DNA from: Dendrophyllia cribrosa
Taxonomy: Eukaryota > Cnidaria > Anthozoa > Scleractinia > Dendrophylliidae
Length of the DNA: 64,000 bases
Direction: 5' to 3'
NCBI GenBank assembly: GCA_024195265.1
Contig: JAJLRJ010000008.1
Span: forward strand, 4,524,001-4,588,000
The notes beneath the pieces are model-generated. The model made no database searches. It saw nothing but the letters and a program-made list of their open reading frames with translations, and had not been told where the DNA came from. Every line of letters begins with the position of its first letter. The first letter of the stretch is position 1. Positions 10,727-23,685 of the stretch are shown here, piece after piece. Position numbers and translations under genes: made by a program.

Positions 10727-13700
10727 TTACTGAGTGATCATGACTGACTGACTTACTGACTGACTGACTTACTGAGTGATCATGACCGACTGACTGACTG
10801 ACTGACTTACTGAGTGATCATGACTGACTTATTGAGTGGCTGACAGACTGATTGGCTGACTGTTTTGGCTAGCTGACTGTTTGGCTAGCTGACGGTTTGA
10901 TCGACTGGCTGGCTAACAGACTGATTGACTGACTGACTGTTTAGCTAACCGGCTGACTGTTTGATCGACTGGATGGCTGATTGACTGGCTAAAGTACTAC
11001 TCGTGGCCATGGCTACGTGACTAATGATGGGGGCAGTGGAAACAAATATATATTCTATCTTTAAACGGAAATCTTAGCAGTATAGTAGGGTAGTAAAGGA
11101 TAGAGGCATTCCTAACCTGAAAAACAAATCGAACAGCAGTGAGATGAGAAGTTCACTGAATCTTTCTCCTTGCTATTTCCTCGTGGCACCCAGTTTCAGT
11201 AACAGCTGTTTTACAAAATACTAGACAATATGGCATAAATTACCTGATAGCGTCTTGAAGGTCTGACTTGGTAGTCTTTTTAGTAATGTCAACACTTTCA
11301 TTGAGCAGCTGATAAACAGTGTCCCAGAAATGAACTGACGGAAAATATACGGTGGATAGATATGACGAATATTCAACTTTTTCGCATTCCACTGGACAGT
11401 CGCATTCGTTTTGGTTGAGAAAACCTACCAAAATTACACACAAAAGAAGGGTACAAAAACAAACTCCAAGTTATAGACCTGGATAATTAATCAAAGTAAT
11501 CAGAAATATAAACATAACATGCAATGAAGTTAGTTTTTAACTAAATAACAACCAGTCAAGTCAAAGTTATCCTGTACAATCAGCCACACTTACGTTTTCG
11601 GCAATCCATAAACGACCTATATGCTATCAAGGCCAAGAAAATAATTACCTCGAACTCGACCTCCCCTAAAAAAAATTATTCCCTTCCAGGCTCCCAAACG
11701 TCCTTCCGGGCGTATATCTTCTCGTACTTTAATTTTTTCTTTAGCATACAGATTCAGCTAAGAGGAAGCAGAGCAACCTTTTAATTTTAGATGAGAGGCT
11801 AAATCTACAAATGACGTTGCAACAAATTGAGAACAACTTTACCAGTATTGGGCAAGACACAGTCTCTTACTTCTTCTGGGCTGCATTGCTTTGATACGTT
11901 TACCTCCACTGAAAAGCAATATATTAAAATTAACATAATTAATTTGCCATGCGATATGTCTCAGGTACTTCCCTCTAAAGAAAAAAAGATGATTACAGCC
12001 AGTTACTAAGGAAGACGGAGAACACACCTCGACTGGGAGAAACACACTCTGCATCTCACATACGGGAGAAATAGTATTGAGTGGCCAGTCCAGATCAATC
12101 CCGAACTTGCTTAAAATATATTTTCTGGAGACAGGTGATAGTTAAAATGCTTAAAAATGCTGTAGTATACACTGAATATCAATTTGTATTTCCCCTGTTC
12201 CTCGCGAATAACGGAAAACTGTGCCAGGTGAATTTACAGTATTGTTGTGGAAACTATTATCATTCTTCAGAAGAAATAAAGACCACTAGGTCTGCTATTA
12301 TAAATTGATCGACGCATATACAGTCAATTGCATGTATCCAAGAAATGCATCACCACCATTTAAACAATCTAGAACATTAAACCAAACAGCCAAATGATTC
12401 CCAGGACGTGCCAGCCCATGGGCGGAGGCATCCAAGGCGTAAACTCTTTTAATACACCAGATGCAGATTTGTATCCAATCCTGATGCCAGACCTACAGAG
12501 GAAGAAATTAATGATTTTGCTCGCAATAGGACCACATGGAGGATTCTTACAGCCGACATATCGCCAGTGTGACCACAATTAATCGTCCGATAATGATGAT
12601 GATAATGACGATGATGATTAATTACGACGATAACAATGATGACGATGATAATGATGATGATGACGATGACAATAATAATGATGATGATGATGATTTGTAC
12701 TGTATTCTCAGTCAATATATTAATCAACATGAAATTCCACTTATTATTACTAATACTTAACCAAGGAATAGTGTAAACGCACGATGGTTCAAACGCCTCA
12801 TTTCAAAATTTAGCTGCATTCAAGATACTTAAGTTTGACGGGTGGTTTCGCATGTTGCATGTAAGCTGCTGAACTGAATATTTTCTAACCTCCTGATGGC
12901 AATGTCATAAACCTGCAGTTACATCTTTCCACCAGATGTATAATGTTGCATTCCATTACACACCGACTGTTCGAGTAGATACTTGAGGTAAGCAATTTCC
13001 TTGTCCCACATGGAGGTCTATAAGGAGATTCAAGGGCCAGATTCTGCAAAATAGCATTTGGAAATGGATGTTATAACTAATTATAAGCAAAAAAAGAATC
13101 ATGTAATCGTTTCCCATAAATGTTTCAAACGACGGAATCTGATGCAGAGTTTCTACAGTTGCAGATTATCATTCAGCCCGGACTATATCGCCAATTAGTA
13201 TCGCCAAATCAAGTAAATAATCGATTTTCAAAGATACCAAGTATCTTTTTATTAAAAAATCGATAAAAATAATTTGGTTTGTCTAGATTCCAGGGATCTT
13301 CCTTTCTGAATTCACTTTTTATCTACCTCTTGATGATCAAAAAGAATTTGTGCATGAATGAAAGGTACTACCGGCAATAATTCTAGCAGTTTTGTCAAAA
13401 AGTCATCTAAATCCTTCTGACATTAATTGCCCATTTAATAATCTGTTACTCCTACAAAGCAGGAAAAAGTTATTTTTCTGGTATTGAGCTTGATATTCAA
13501 CTAATAGCCAACACGAGCTGAATGGCTATCTCTATTTATAGACTGATGTGTCCGGTAGCAGTTCTAATCGTCTTGTTGAAGTTATTCCATCCTTATATAA
13601 CGATGAAGGGAAAGTGCAACATCATTTCCAGGGTCTCTCGGCATGGGGTGAGAAGAAGAGAGACCCTGGGAACGAAGTTGGGGAAAGTGTGAAAGGGTTT

Positions 13701-15071
13701 TGGTGTATAAATCCAGCACTGTCATAGTGAAATGTTACCATTTTTCTTTTTATCCTGATATTTGTGTTATAGCCCGGTGTGACGTCAATTCCCAAGTTTT
13801 CCACTTCCGGCCACTCATGTTGATCATGGAGCACCACCTTGATCCCAGTTCCATGGTAGCTAAACGGACCATAATACTCTTCGGGTTGTACATCTATTAT
13901 AAGACTCAAAGCCTGGCTTGTCCCGGGGGCAGTGGCGTTAATAGGAGGATGTCCTGGCGCTCCTGAATTAAAGGTGTAACACAGACCTCGCTGTTATAAG
14001 AGAATGAAATCAGACTTGGTTAGTTTTCGTAAAATACACCATGCCTTTCATGGCAAAACTAGACTGCAATTAACAATTTGATATTCCCCTCTTATGTTCG
14101 AGGGTCACGCATGAAGCAACGTTACTCGCAACTTGGGTGCCTGCTATAGGGCGCTTGACTTTGACTCTCTCTAGATCTTTTCGACCGCATCAGATTTTGC
14201 CACTTTTTTGGTGGATTCGAGTAAGATACGGCTCTTTCATCCAGACAATGTGAAGCAAGCTGCGCGTGTCTTAGAGCAGCTAGCTGACCGAAATAAAAAT
14301 GGAACCCACAGGCTTACGCCAGTTTTATTGGCCGGGACTGAGGAACGAGTCCTCAAAGCTTCTCTCTACTCAGAAATGCGAAAAAAAGGGAGGGGCTGTC
14401 TCAAGTTGATTTATCTTTAATTACCGATGAAAAACCGCGCCTCCATATTCAAAGCCTACAATAGCAACAACGTGAACTAGTTCGCGGCTCACCTATCACA
14501 TAAAGAAAAACTGTTTTGTATCGTGTGCACTTACATAAGCCGACGTAAAGAAAGTAAAATTTTCCGGTCCACATTTTTGTCCTCTCCATGAGCAAAGCTT
14601 CATCATGGTTGTCAGATCATGTCCAGCCTTTCTCGCAGCTTTGAAGATATCAAATGAAGAATTAATCTGACGCGATGCATTGTTTGCTTTAAGGTTGTCA
14701 ATGATGTCCAAGTACAGCTGAGCATCAGTGCCGAGTATTTTGCTTCTTCGAAGCATGTTTTGATTGCAAATACTGACAGCTGGGAAAAGCAAACTGCTTG
14801 AATGTTCAATGTCTTTTGTCACAAGGCTATCGTGTCTTATAAGTTTAACGTAGCTGTTTTTGAGTTGAAAACCAAAAGTGACAAGACACACGATCATTAA
14901 CGAAAGCCACAAAATGCGACGCACAGCGGATGTAGAATCAATCAGGAAATGGAAGCCGTGCAGCGTCGTGTATGATCCAAAAGTCTTGATCAGTGTATCT
15001 TGCTCTGCTTCGTTGTTACTCTCGTTGCTTTCACCTGGTATTACTTTTGCTTCGTATTTGTTCATTGCCAT
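9513..15071 (-). CDS. DEG/ENaC/ASIC-family sodium channel, complete, seven exons
   Basis: Exons in coding order are 15071-14535, 13990-13739, 13043-12890, 11908-11843, 11424-11244, 10291-10200 and 9664-9513. They total 1,434 bases, giving 477 residues. All introns are GT-AG with phases 0, 0, 1, 1, 2, 1. An in-frame stop two codons before the ATG supports the start. The product is a plasma-membrane subunit of a trimeric, amiloride-type cation channel. Visible family marks are: cytosolic HG gating motif (38-39); TM1 (about 52-70); FPAVSICNQN (96-105); GLCYTFNSG after exon 1; a Cys-rich extracellular domain with ECDCPVECEKVEYS; the palm segment FLKVNIFYENLSTEV; and the pore region DVGGSMGLFLGCSLLTLCEF, whose GxS filter reads GCS. 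Length is normal for the family. In cnidarians relatives are peptide- or proton-gated, but the gating ligand here cannot be read from sequence. Confidence 0.93.
9770..10018. mobile_element. TIR element in intron 6 of the channel gene
   Basis: Ends atagatggtgttgcgcgcgc and gcgcgcaacaccgtctat are inverted copies about 30 bp long. The 249-bp interior has no coding frame. It lies wholly within the intron between exons 6 and 7. Confidence 0.7.
10043..10105. repeat. ccatggtctata palindromic short repeat
   Basis: Several copies of taccatggtc/ccatggt in a row, self-complementary, in intron 6 of the channel gene. Confidence 0.6.
10570..10990 (+). repeat. (ACTG)n-derived tandem repeat
   Basis: Long run of gactgact units degenerating rightward into tggctgactgtttg variants. 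It occupies intron 5 of the channel gene. Confidence 0.92.
12589..12693 (+). repeat. (GAT)n microsatellite
   Basis: Imperfect gatgat/aatgat repeat inside intron 3 of the channel gene. The Asp/Asn-rich and Ile/Val-rich frames here are artefacts of the repeat. Confidence 0.92.
13628..13669. repeat. Short hairpin ccagggtctct...agagaccctgg
   Basis: Eleven-base perfect inverted arms with a 20-base loop in intron 2 of the channel gene; probably the tip of a dispersed repeat. Confidence 0.55.
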
Positions 15072-17736
15072 TTCTTACAACACTATGTTAAAAACACAAT
15101 GTTAAAAATCCTGGAAATAAAACAAATTTTGGACTGCGAGGGAAACTTATCCTCCGCTACATATTAAAAGGTACCATTTTCAATAGTCCTAAAAGGTTGT
15201 ATAAAAAAATGTATTCTCGCAATTAGTTATTGTAAATGGCTTAACTTAAGCCATGGACAGACTCCGGCTTAAGTTATCCCCCACAACAAAAAGGCAGATT
15301 ACCAAAAGTGTTATTCGCTATAACCCGCTTCATTCAGATAAGAAAGAGGATTAAGTCAGAGGCTTATTTTCAGAAATAACTTAAGCAGGAAAAACTATGC
15401 AGTCCCGCATATATAATATGAGTCAATTTAAAGATCCAAATCTCAACAACTTTAAAAAAAGAGCAGTTCGTGAACTCTAATGAGCCCGAGGTTTAGTGTT
15501 TAATTTAGCGGATGAATTTATAAGAAATTTCGCCAGTGGATCCCGACTGATGGAACAAAGCCTTGGTATATGTTGTAGTTATTTTTTTTATTTCAGGTAA
15601 TTTTAGTTTTTCCTTTGTTTCAAATTCATTAGCATATATTACCATACCCAAAAAATTATATATAAATTGTTTTCTCGTGATAAATGTTAAGCCTCATTAA
15701 TTTTACAATAACTGTAAAATTTCCCGCGCACCCATTGGCCAAGAGCTATCGTTTATAACAGTTAAGAAATAAACAAAAACCGTCGAGGCATTGTTGAGTT
15801 ATGTCAGCACGCGGGACTTTTTAAGAATACGAGAGAAGTGCAGAGAAACACAAGCCAAAGGCGCGTGTTTTATCGAGTTATAATGAACTCGGTTTAACCA
15901 ATCATAGGGCGCGCATTTCCTTGAGCGCGCATCTTTTAACAAACCATGAATGACGTCATTGATCACGCTACCTGCGTCCCAGCGCGCGGGAAAAGAAATG
16001 ATTTTGGCTTCCGGAAGTCAGTTGAAATTTAGCCGGTTTTGGTTTGCAAGACATAACTGCTTTCTTTGCTATTTTCGGCGAATTGTCGCCGTTTCTAATT
16101 AAATATTACATTTGCCATAGGTAAAAAATCCACGCTATTCAAAGCTCAAACGTTTGGACTCGAGGACAGTCGGTGAACAGTTGCAAAATTATTCAAGTCG
16201 AAAGAGGACGCGAAACGCTACACTTCATTCAACAAACTTTCGTTACTGCCACATCGCTCAGAGGTAAATAAACGAATGACTTCAAAGTTTACATCGTATT
16301 CTTGGCTTTGAAATCGAAGTCTCCCTGATCATCAAAGTTTTAATACGCTCGATGGTAAAAAGCAAAATATTAATAGATTTTAGTTGTTTTTCTGTCTTTT
16401 CTGTTTTGACCATGCTGACGTCAAACATTGTTTATCAGAGGGCATATAATGACCAACTAAAATATATTTATGAATATGAATATATGAAAATCATATACAT
16501 TGAGAACAAATTTGTGATCCTCGCAGTGTGCTATCAACCTTCAAGTAAAATTGCATGATCAACTTACAACACTTATTTCAATTGGATCTGTTTCCAGAAG
16601 TCCTGGTTGTACCGCGCCTGCCAAAACAAAAAGGACGCAATCGTAAGCTTAATAAATACCAGGGAAATAACAGCAGATGTTAATTACTAATTCCCTCTAT
16701 CATCCAAAGCTAAAATTACAACAATAAACCTGTAAAATGCAAGACAACATTTTCGAGCAAACCATTGTAATGGCAAACAATCACTGGTATCAAATGATCT
16801 AAAAAGCTTCATATTATTTTTTTTTTTACATCTCATAGATAATGCATTGTACACTGAGCGAACATTTTACCGTCAGATCGTTTTATGACAGTGCTTTGTG
16901 CTTGGTGCTTTATTTTAATTGCTGCGGTTTTGTTCATTCGTATAGTGGCGTCGTATACATATCGCTGCATGTTTTACGAGTTGTCTTTCAAAATAATATA
17001 ACAACAGTATTCTATCCTATTCAGTAAGCAGTGGGAAAAATAAAGAAGGCACTGTTCATTAATACTACAATCCAAAGCAAACAAGCATGTTCGTACTTTT
17101 AGTCTTGTTACTTTTTAAATTGAAGTAGATAAACCTTAATAAAACAAGAAAATACCTTAATTTAGATACACTGCAGTCACTAGCAAAATAATATCGGTAC
17201 GATGAGTTCAGTCAATTTCGTCCACACTCGAGCTCTGATCATGAAATGATGTTACCTCATCAGTGACTGAAAAATTGGCAATGAAATTATATTTCATTAT
17301 TATTCAAGACAAGTGAATTTGAATTTTGGAACAAGGCTGTTTGTCAATTTTTACAATGGCCTAAAATAAATTTTCAAAACAGAAAATCCGAAAATTACAA
17401 ATATCCTACGAGGTCCACTGAACTAAACATTCACTTTTAGGTTTCTTTCACTGCTCTTGGGAATAAATTAACAAGTGATAAGTAAATAAAGTATTTGGAG
17501 TGCATCTCGACGTTTTTGTAGTTGTCTGCAATGTTCTTTTAATTAATATTTTAACTAATTTTAAAGCTTTTTGGCAAATGTCCGGTGACAGTGGTTTCAG
17601 TTGTAAGACACTGCTTGTCTTAGTCTTCAAAATTTAATGACTCCAGCTCTATAAAAATTGAAAAATTAAATCCTTGCTAAATCTCTGGAAAACAAACATT
17701 ACCTCAGCGAGAAACAACGCGACAACTGAAAACAGA
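15072..17736. other. 5' flank of the channel gene; no further gene seen
   Basis: Contains the upstream side of the channel gene (promoter not pinpointed), a GCGCGC-rich patch (15850-15990), and near 16441-16545 a fragment that resembles the tail of the SINE-like repeat at 39.6-40.1 kb (gatcctcgcagtg...gctatcaac). Confidence 0.45.
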
Positions 17737-17824
17737 ATGCGGTTTTGCATTCACACGATTATATTAATTATCATAGCAGGGAAATATGTTGTTCACATTT
17801 GCTTACAACTGAAAAGGACTAAAG
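17737..17824 (+). CDS. Possible signal-peptide first exon, unsupported gene
   Basis: An ATG opens 29 codons with a hydrophobic core (IILIIIAGKYVV) and ends at a good donor (gtaagt) in phase 1. No partner exon was found downstream, and the peptide does not resemble the MKQT family. It could equally be chance in AT-rich DNA. Confidence 0.2.
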
Positions 17825-18446
17825 GTAAGTTATTAATAATGTTATTACGAATAGAACACAATTATATTTTTTTAGTCATTTAAGCTGGAAAAACGTTATC
17901 GCCGCTTAAATTCAAGAAACGCGACGTTTTTATTTTAGAAATTCAAATGATCATCAATATATGTATAGTGAAAATAATTCAGTTTCCCTCGTTCTATATA
18001 ATGAATATTTATGCCCAGCAGCCCTTAATCAGACTTAACATGAAATCCTCTATCGCCGGGCTTTTGTCAAAAGCTGTCGATAATGAAAAGAGTTTAATTC
18101 CTCGGATTGTAAAAAAAAAGGATATAATTTTAAAGCGCAACTAGACAAACTTTGAAAGAAAGCCTACAAAATGTAATAGCGCGAGTTTTTCATACATGGG
18201 ATTTGAAATTGTTCCGTGTTATATTAATTCATGATTTTTTTTTGCTATAATTCTGAAAATTCTTATATCTTTACTGATTTAGCATCTCGAAATCATTTTT
18301 GATAAAAAAGATTGATGCTTATCTATGTTCGGCTATGACAGAAACACGTGGGTATTTGAAAATGTTTTATCTCGGTAACCGCGGGTTGGCCTGCCTAAAA
18401 ATTACCCAGTTACCGAGATCCCGATTGGACAAACCAAGATCTCTGT

Positions 18447-18670
18447 CAGACCGCCTTCCTTCTCATATGATCATATCGCAAATTTTATAAAAGAAATAGT
18501 AGTGAGGCAAGATATCGGTTAGACCGCCTGCCTTCTCATATGATCATATCGTCTAAATTTTACAAAGGAGATGGAGTGAGGCGAGATCTCGAATAGACCG
18601 CCTGCCTTCTCATATGATCATATCGCAAATTTTACAAAGGAAATAGGAGTGAGGCGAGATCTCGGTGACC
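18447..18670 (+). repeat. ~74-bp tandem repeat, three copies
   Basis: Three successive units share agaccgcctgccttctcata and gtgaggcgagatctcg. Short inverted motifs (tctcggtaac near 18370 and gttaccgaga near 18409) border the array on the left. Confidence 0.85.
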
Positions 18671-18751
18671 GGGCTCACAGGAAGAGGCTCCTCACTCACC
18701 TGATTTTCCTACCTGAGAAATATTAGCTGGAACCCAATCATTCCTCTACTA

Positions 18752-19521
18752 AGGGAAGGTACGTTTTCAGTTTCTTGAGGGGGGAGGGCTGGGGCCTCAG
18801 AGGGGAGGATCATCAGTGAAAGTGAGCACCAAAAGGGGAGGGCCATACCTCATGTGAGCTATTCAAGGGAGGCTCACACATCTTTTCCAGAATTTTTTAA
18901 TGAGAATTTTTGTGATGTTGCTTTCCATTTTTCTTACAGATTAAGTTTTTCTTTTCACCTACTTTGATTTAATTTTGTGTTTTATTATAGGTACTACAGG
19001 TTACATTTCTGCATGTATATTATGCCATGGCACATAGTTTTCTCGGAGGACTCGTATCCTCTTCCGTCCGTAAAAGGCCTGTCTGCCTTTAACAGAATTC
19101 GGAAATATTTTTCCTTTAAATAGATATTTTTACGTTCAAAACTTTTATAATAGTCAAGGTTTATACTTCCATATTCAAACTTCAGCTATAAAACGTAAAT
19201 ATCCCACACTGATTGTTCGCATTTTACTTGTTTCAGCGCGCACACATTCAATATCGAGATATATTTGTATTCAAACACTTTGCGTTCACAAGCGAAACGT
19301 TCTGAGGTTTCTACAGCATGGAACATACCAGGTAGTAGTGAGGGGAGGGTCGCACTTTTGTCAGTCACCTAAAGGTCGGTGGGGGGGGGGGGGGGGGGGG
19401 TCAGGAGTTTTTTTGTTAAAATGCAAGGGAGGGCCAACACTTTTTTGAAAAAAAAAATACCAAAATTCCCCAGCCCTGCCCCCCCCCCCCCCCCCCCCCC
19501 AAGAAAAAACGTACCTTCCCT
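18752..19521. mobile_element. Foldback/TIR element with G- and C-runs
   Basis: AGGGAAGGTACGTTTT at the left is repeated inverted at the right end (aaaaaacgtaccttccct), and subterminal agggctggggc/ccccagccct also pair. The interior holds a run of 20 G (19381-19400) and a run of 22 C (19479-19500). No coding capacity is seen. Confidence 0.65.
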
Positions 19522-19989
19522 AATCATGAGGCATTTAATATGAAGTACTCAACTAGATGTCTTATCAGCTGAGTGTCTTTTTGAGCTTCTAGAAGTTATC
19601 ATAATTAATATACAGTACGATAGTGTTTGTTAGGGTATCATAACTTACAATAGAAAACGTTAATTATGCGTCCGCTTGTAGTTTGTTTTCTGCGAAATAG
19701 CGCCTCAGGAAAAACTGTATAAATTATCGACGTCGGCATAAATTGCAATTAATTTTAGTGGTGGCATTGTGGCACTGCTTTAAAATAACTAATATTATAA
19801 AATAAGCCAGCTACTTTGCTTTTCTGATTAATATTGGCGAAAGGCATAAAAAACTATTCTGAATGTTTATGTCATAAAAGAAATAGAAAACATCTTTACT
19901 AATCGTGCAAGTTTGGGAGAACTCGACATCTGCTGCTCGACATGTTTCCATGTGTTTCTCGTTTCCCTTAACTCCACTCGTCTCACTCG

Positions 19990-20420
19990 TTTCATTTGAA
20001 TGATCACACCATAGGATTTCATCAACAGACTCAAACTGTTAAAACAAATGGTACCATGTAAAAGTATTACCGAAGAGGTTTCATTTGAATGGTCACACCA
20101 TAGGATTTCGTCCACAGACTTAAAAGACCTTAAAAGTTAGAACAAATGGTACCATGTAAAAGTACTGCTGAAGAGGTTTCATTTGAATGGTCACACCATA
20201 GGATTTCGTCCACAGACTTAAAAGTTAGAACAAATCAGGGGTACCATGTAAAAGTACTACCAAGAGGTTTCATTTGAATGGTCACACCATAGGATTTCGT
20301 CCGCAGATTCAAAAGTTAGAACAAATGGTACCATGCAAAAGTACTGCTGAAGAGGTTTCATTTGAATGGTCACACCATAGGATTTCGTTAACACGACTCA
20401 AAGGTTAAAACTTCGCCACA
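19990..20420 (+). repeat. ~90-bp tandem repeat (ggtttcatttgaatggtcac)
   Basis: About five units carry tttcatttgaatggtcacac, cataggatttcgtccacaga and ggtaccatgtaaaagtac, with small length changes. A diverged monomer of the same family lies at 38699-38880, immediately beyond the 6.7-kb duplicate. Confidence 0.88.
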
Positions 20421-21110
20421 AATCTCAATAATTGGCTCTGGGAGTAAAAGGGTTAACGACAAACTAAGCGTTCAGAGTAATAAAATATTACAGTTTACTG
20501 GATTAAAAAAAATTGTTTGTTTAGCGGTTGCCATTATTTGTTCAAATTTTTTGGCAAAAGATAATTTATTGAAAGTGTTAACTAAGTGCATGCTAGAAGT
20601 CATTTTATAATTCTTCAGGTAACTTAAATAATCATTAATCATGTCCGGCGTATATTTATTGTCATTTTGAAGTTTAATAAATACAAAATCAATAACTTCA
20701 CGTTTGCAAGAAGGCCCGGCCCTGTGTCTATGGTTATGGGCATGCGTAGAACATGTAAAAAAAATCTATGTCACTGAGCAGTTGTTTGCAGGAGACGTAG
20801 TGATGCATACCATACGATCAAAAGAGAGAGAAAGAATAAGTCATGATATTAACTTTTATTTTTTATTTCAGGTTTAATTCATTTCTTTTTACAATTATTT
20901 GTTGGCGACTCTCTTAAGATATTATAGCTACAGTACTCAGTGCATTTATCGTTGGGTAGATTCTACACAAAGCCGCGCTTTTTATATTAACTGCTTCGCT
21001 TCTTAATACTCAGTAATAATTCAGTAATACAACCAAGCGTCCGCCACATCATTTCGATCGGCTATTCTTTGTTGCTATCACCTCCTCGCCGGTATGCGCT
21101 GACTGTTTGT
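20421..21110. other. No gene seen
   Basis: AT-rich noncoding DNA; no splice-flanked frames recognised. Confidence 0.45.
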
Positions 21111-22609
21111 TCACCTATAAGGAAAGAATATCAAGTCGTTGACATACAGATCTCCCGAGATCTCTGTTCGTGAGCCACAAGGATCTATAAATATACACCT
21201 GATTGAAAAAAAACGTTGTCGTATAAAAGTGTAAACCTTGAACGCTACGATCGCATGATTTCCTGGAAAACGGAAAAAAACGCCTTGTGTTCTCAGACAA
21301 ATTGTTTATTATTATAACAAAGTATGTCTAAAATTATTCTCTAAAAAACTTAAAGGAAGGAATAATTCTTAAACATCAATAAGAGTTATTTATGATTTCA
21401 GTGCTTTCTACCCGATCATTTCTTCAATTAGTAGTATAATTTTGCAGGCAAAATCCGTTCTCACTGTCAGTATTCATTCATGATAGGTTTGATGTGCAAC
21501 CAGTATTCAATCTGGCAGCCAACCATAACCCCAGTACAAAGCTAACCTTAGCTAACACTAACACAAATTTTACCAACACGTACACCACTGGCTACATGTA
21601 TCTTTGTGTTAGGAGTGACGGTTAGCTTTGTGTTAGGGTTAGGGTTAGCTTGCCTAGATTGAACACTGGGAACACATTTAACCTAGATTAAATGCTGGTA
21701 TAACCTGAGACCGGATTTTACCTGCAACATATGCACCTAATGGAACAAACGTTATCGTATACGGCAGGATATAATTCTGGAAACAAGGCAAATAATATAA
21801 CACTTCACGCATGTATTGGTATTGAGATTTTCTCCTTACCAAAATCACAAGTTAAAATAGTTTAGGCTCATATAACTGACTTTTAATAATGCTTTAAACT
21901 AAAGCATTTTCGTATTGTTTAAGACTAAAATGAAAACAATTAAGCCCTGCCTGGAGGCCAGGTACGGTAGATCAGAAAGACGATAAAAATGGTGACAGTC
22001 ACAGCTTCCATAATTCATGTTTTTTTTGTGCTTCTTCAGATAACTGACACACTTTTGTAATTTGCCCCTTCTTTCCTTTCACCCAGGACCGATCGCAGTT
22101 GACTGGTCTAACAGTTGCAGGACGTACAGTTGTATTTATAAACGGTTGAAGTTGTCCTTCGATTCAGAAGCATCTAGTATATAATTATATCAAGTGAGGC
22201 CTTAAGCTGCTGTATTTACTTTACCCAGAGTTTTCGCCTATCCACGGCATCATCAGGGAATTAATCTGAAAAATTCCTCACTTGATCCGTTCTCTTGTTG
22301 TATTTACAAGTTTCAGTTGGAAGATCGAGTTGTACGATTATAGTTGTACGAGTAACCTGACAAATTGATGGGTAGAAACCCTGCTTCTATTTATAACATC
22401 TCATCCACGTTACCTGTTTTGTGTCGCTTCTTTTCATACAGCCCCCTTTCAAAACTTCTTTCTGTATTTACTGGATTTACTAACTCTTGCCTGGCAGGTA
22501 GTTTGAGCTCTCGTCCAAGAGTAAAGTGCGCAGATGTTTTACTCGTCATTAATGCAAAAAGAGCGAAAAGAACAACTATGAAGACGATTCCGCTCTTGGC
22601 GACTACCAT
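21111..22609 (-). CDS. Small secreted Cys-rich peptide precursor, three exons (model)
   Basis: Exons in coding order are 22609-22414, 21776-21722 and 21114-21111 (only the stop), giving 84 residues. All junctions are GT-AG with phases 1 and 2. Residues 1-27 form a strong signal peptide (core IVFIVVLFALFALM, then KTSA). The middle is polar, with a KKR dibasic site near residue 61. The last 20 residues carry four cysteines in the pattern CxxxCxCC. A tttttttacag acceptor lies just before the ATG, suggesting a 5'UTR intron. The layout (signal, propeptide, dibasic cut, Cys-rich tail) fits a secreted bioactive peptide such as a hormone, antimicrobial or venom-type peptide. I recognise no named family. 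If exon 1 is not spliced, the frame instead stops at 22391. Confidence 0.45.
22189..22287. repeat. Short inverted repeat atcaagtgagg...cctcacttgat
   Basis: Eleven-base inverted ends about 100 bp apart; likely a small MITE fragment. It lies between exon 1 and exon 2 of the minus-strand Cys-rich peptide model. Confidence 0.35.
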
Positions 22610-23685
22610 TTCGAACTCTGTAAAAAAATATATCTGCGTTGGTGACACATCTTTTAACAAATGGAGCACTTAAGTGAAGAAAAATTGAGATAATTTAAAT
22701 AAAAGATAGAAGTTGAAAACCTTACTATTCACTAAGTGACGTATAAAAATGTCGGCGAACCAGGAGCGAATTATCGTCCGTATCAAATGCTCAGCACTTG
22801 TCTTCTGAACTTCACTTCCGAACTTTTTATATCCATTCTTTTTGCCGGACCAGACGCTGCATTTCGCTAACGTGTTTACATTTTCTACTGATAATTTCAC
22901 AAGTGGTGAGTATTAACAATAAGTTAGAGCATTTTAGTTTGCACTTAGATATTGAGTCGGAAATTGATTACGAGAAGGTGTGCTGCCTTCAACAATCGTT
23001 CAACTTCAGTTCTGTTTTCGATATTTGCACTAAAGTGGCAAGAGAAACGAATTTAACGAACTTATTATAATCCCTCTATCCGTTTGTTGAGAACTTTAAA
23101 TTAAAGTTTTTTTATTATTTACTTGGCCTTGAAACAATAAAAAAGGAAGCAAGAGGTTCTTTTCCTTTAAGCAATTATAGACGTTTAAAGTCTAAATAGA
23201 CAATCAAATAACATATTCCCTCTTATTATTGGTACACACTTGAGAAAAAATTTCAATTTCCTGTCTGTTTCAAAATTGGTTAATCTTTTAACCCAGTGGA
23301 TTTTTGTACGGAGTTTCGCGCAAAATTATTTAATTTAATTAAAGATCTATTTAAATTCCCTTCAGAACTTAAGTCAATTGATAAATCTTTTTGAGGCGAG
23401 AAAATTAACCTAAAATTGAGGAAAAAACAACGTCACATCGTTAAGTTTATTAATAAATCAACTAAATTCTCGAAAATTTTCAGCCGCGAAATATGCCTTT
23501 CCAATGAAAGCAAACGGTTAAAATTTCGCCAAAATTTCCTACAGTAAGGTAATATATAAGAAATCCAAAGCGTTTAATAATTATCTAAATACTGTTAGTG
23601 ATATTAATGCCCAAATTTATCATAATTGGGGTTTTATAAATTAAAAGGTCGTGAATAGTTCGACTTTGCGGTTTCTTTACTAAAC
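22610..23685. other. No gene seen
   Basis: Upstream flank of the Cys-rich peptide model, very AT-rich to 23680. No convincing exon apart from a possible 5'UTR exon that I cannot place. Confidence 0.4.

Noticed and set aside
12449..12760. Ile/Val- and Asp-rich open frames
   Set aside because: Products of the GAT microsatellite in an intron of the channel gene.
14208..14420. 70-codon plus-strand frame near the channel gene
   Set aside because: Antisense-side intronic DNA of the channel gene with no splice context or recognisable motif.
21628..21650. Telomere-like gttagggttagggttag
   Set aside because: Only about three units within unrelated sequence containing other ttag/ctaa motifs; not a telomere array.
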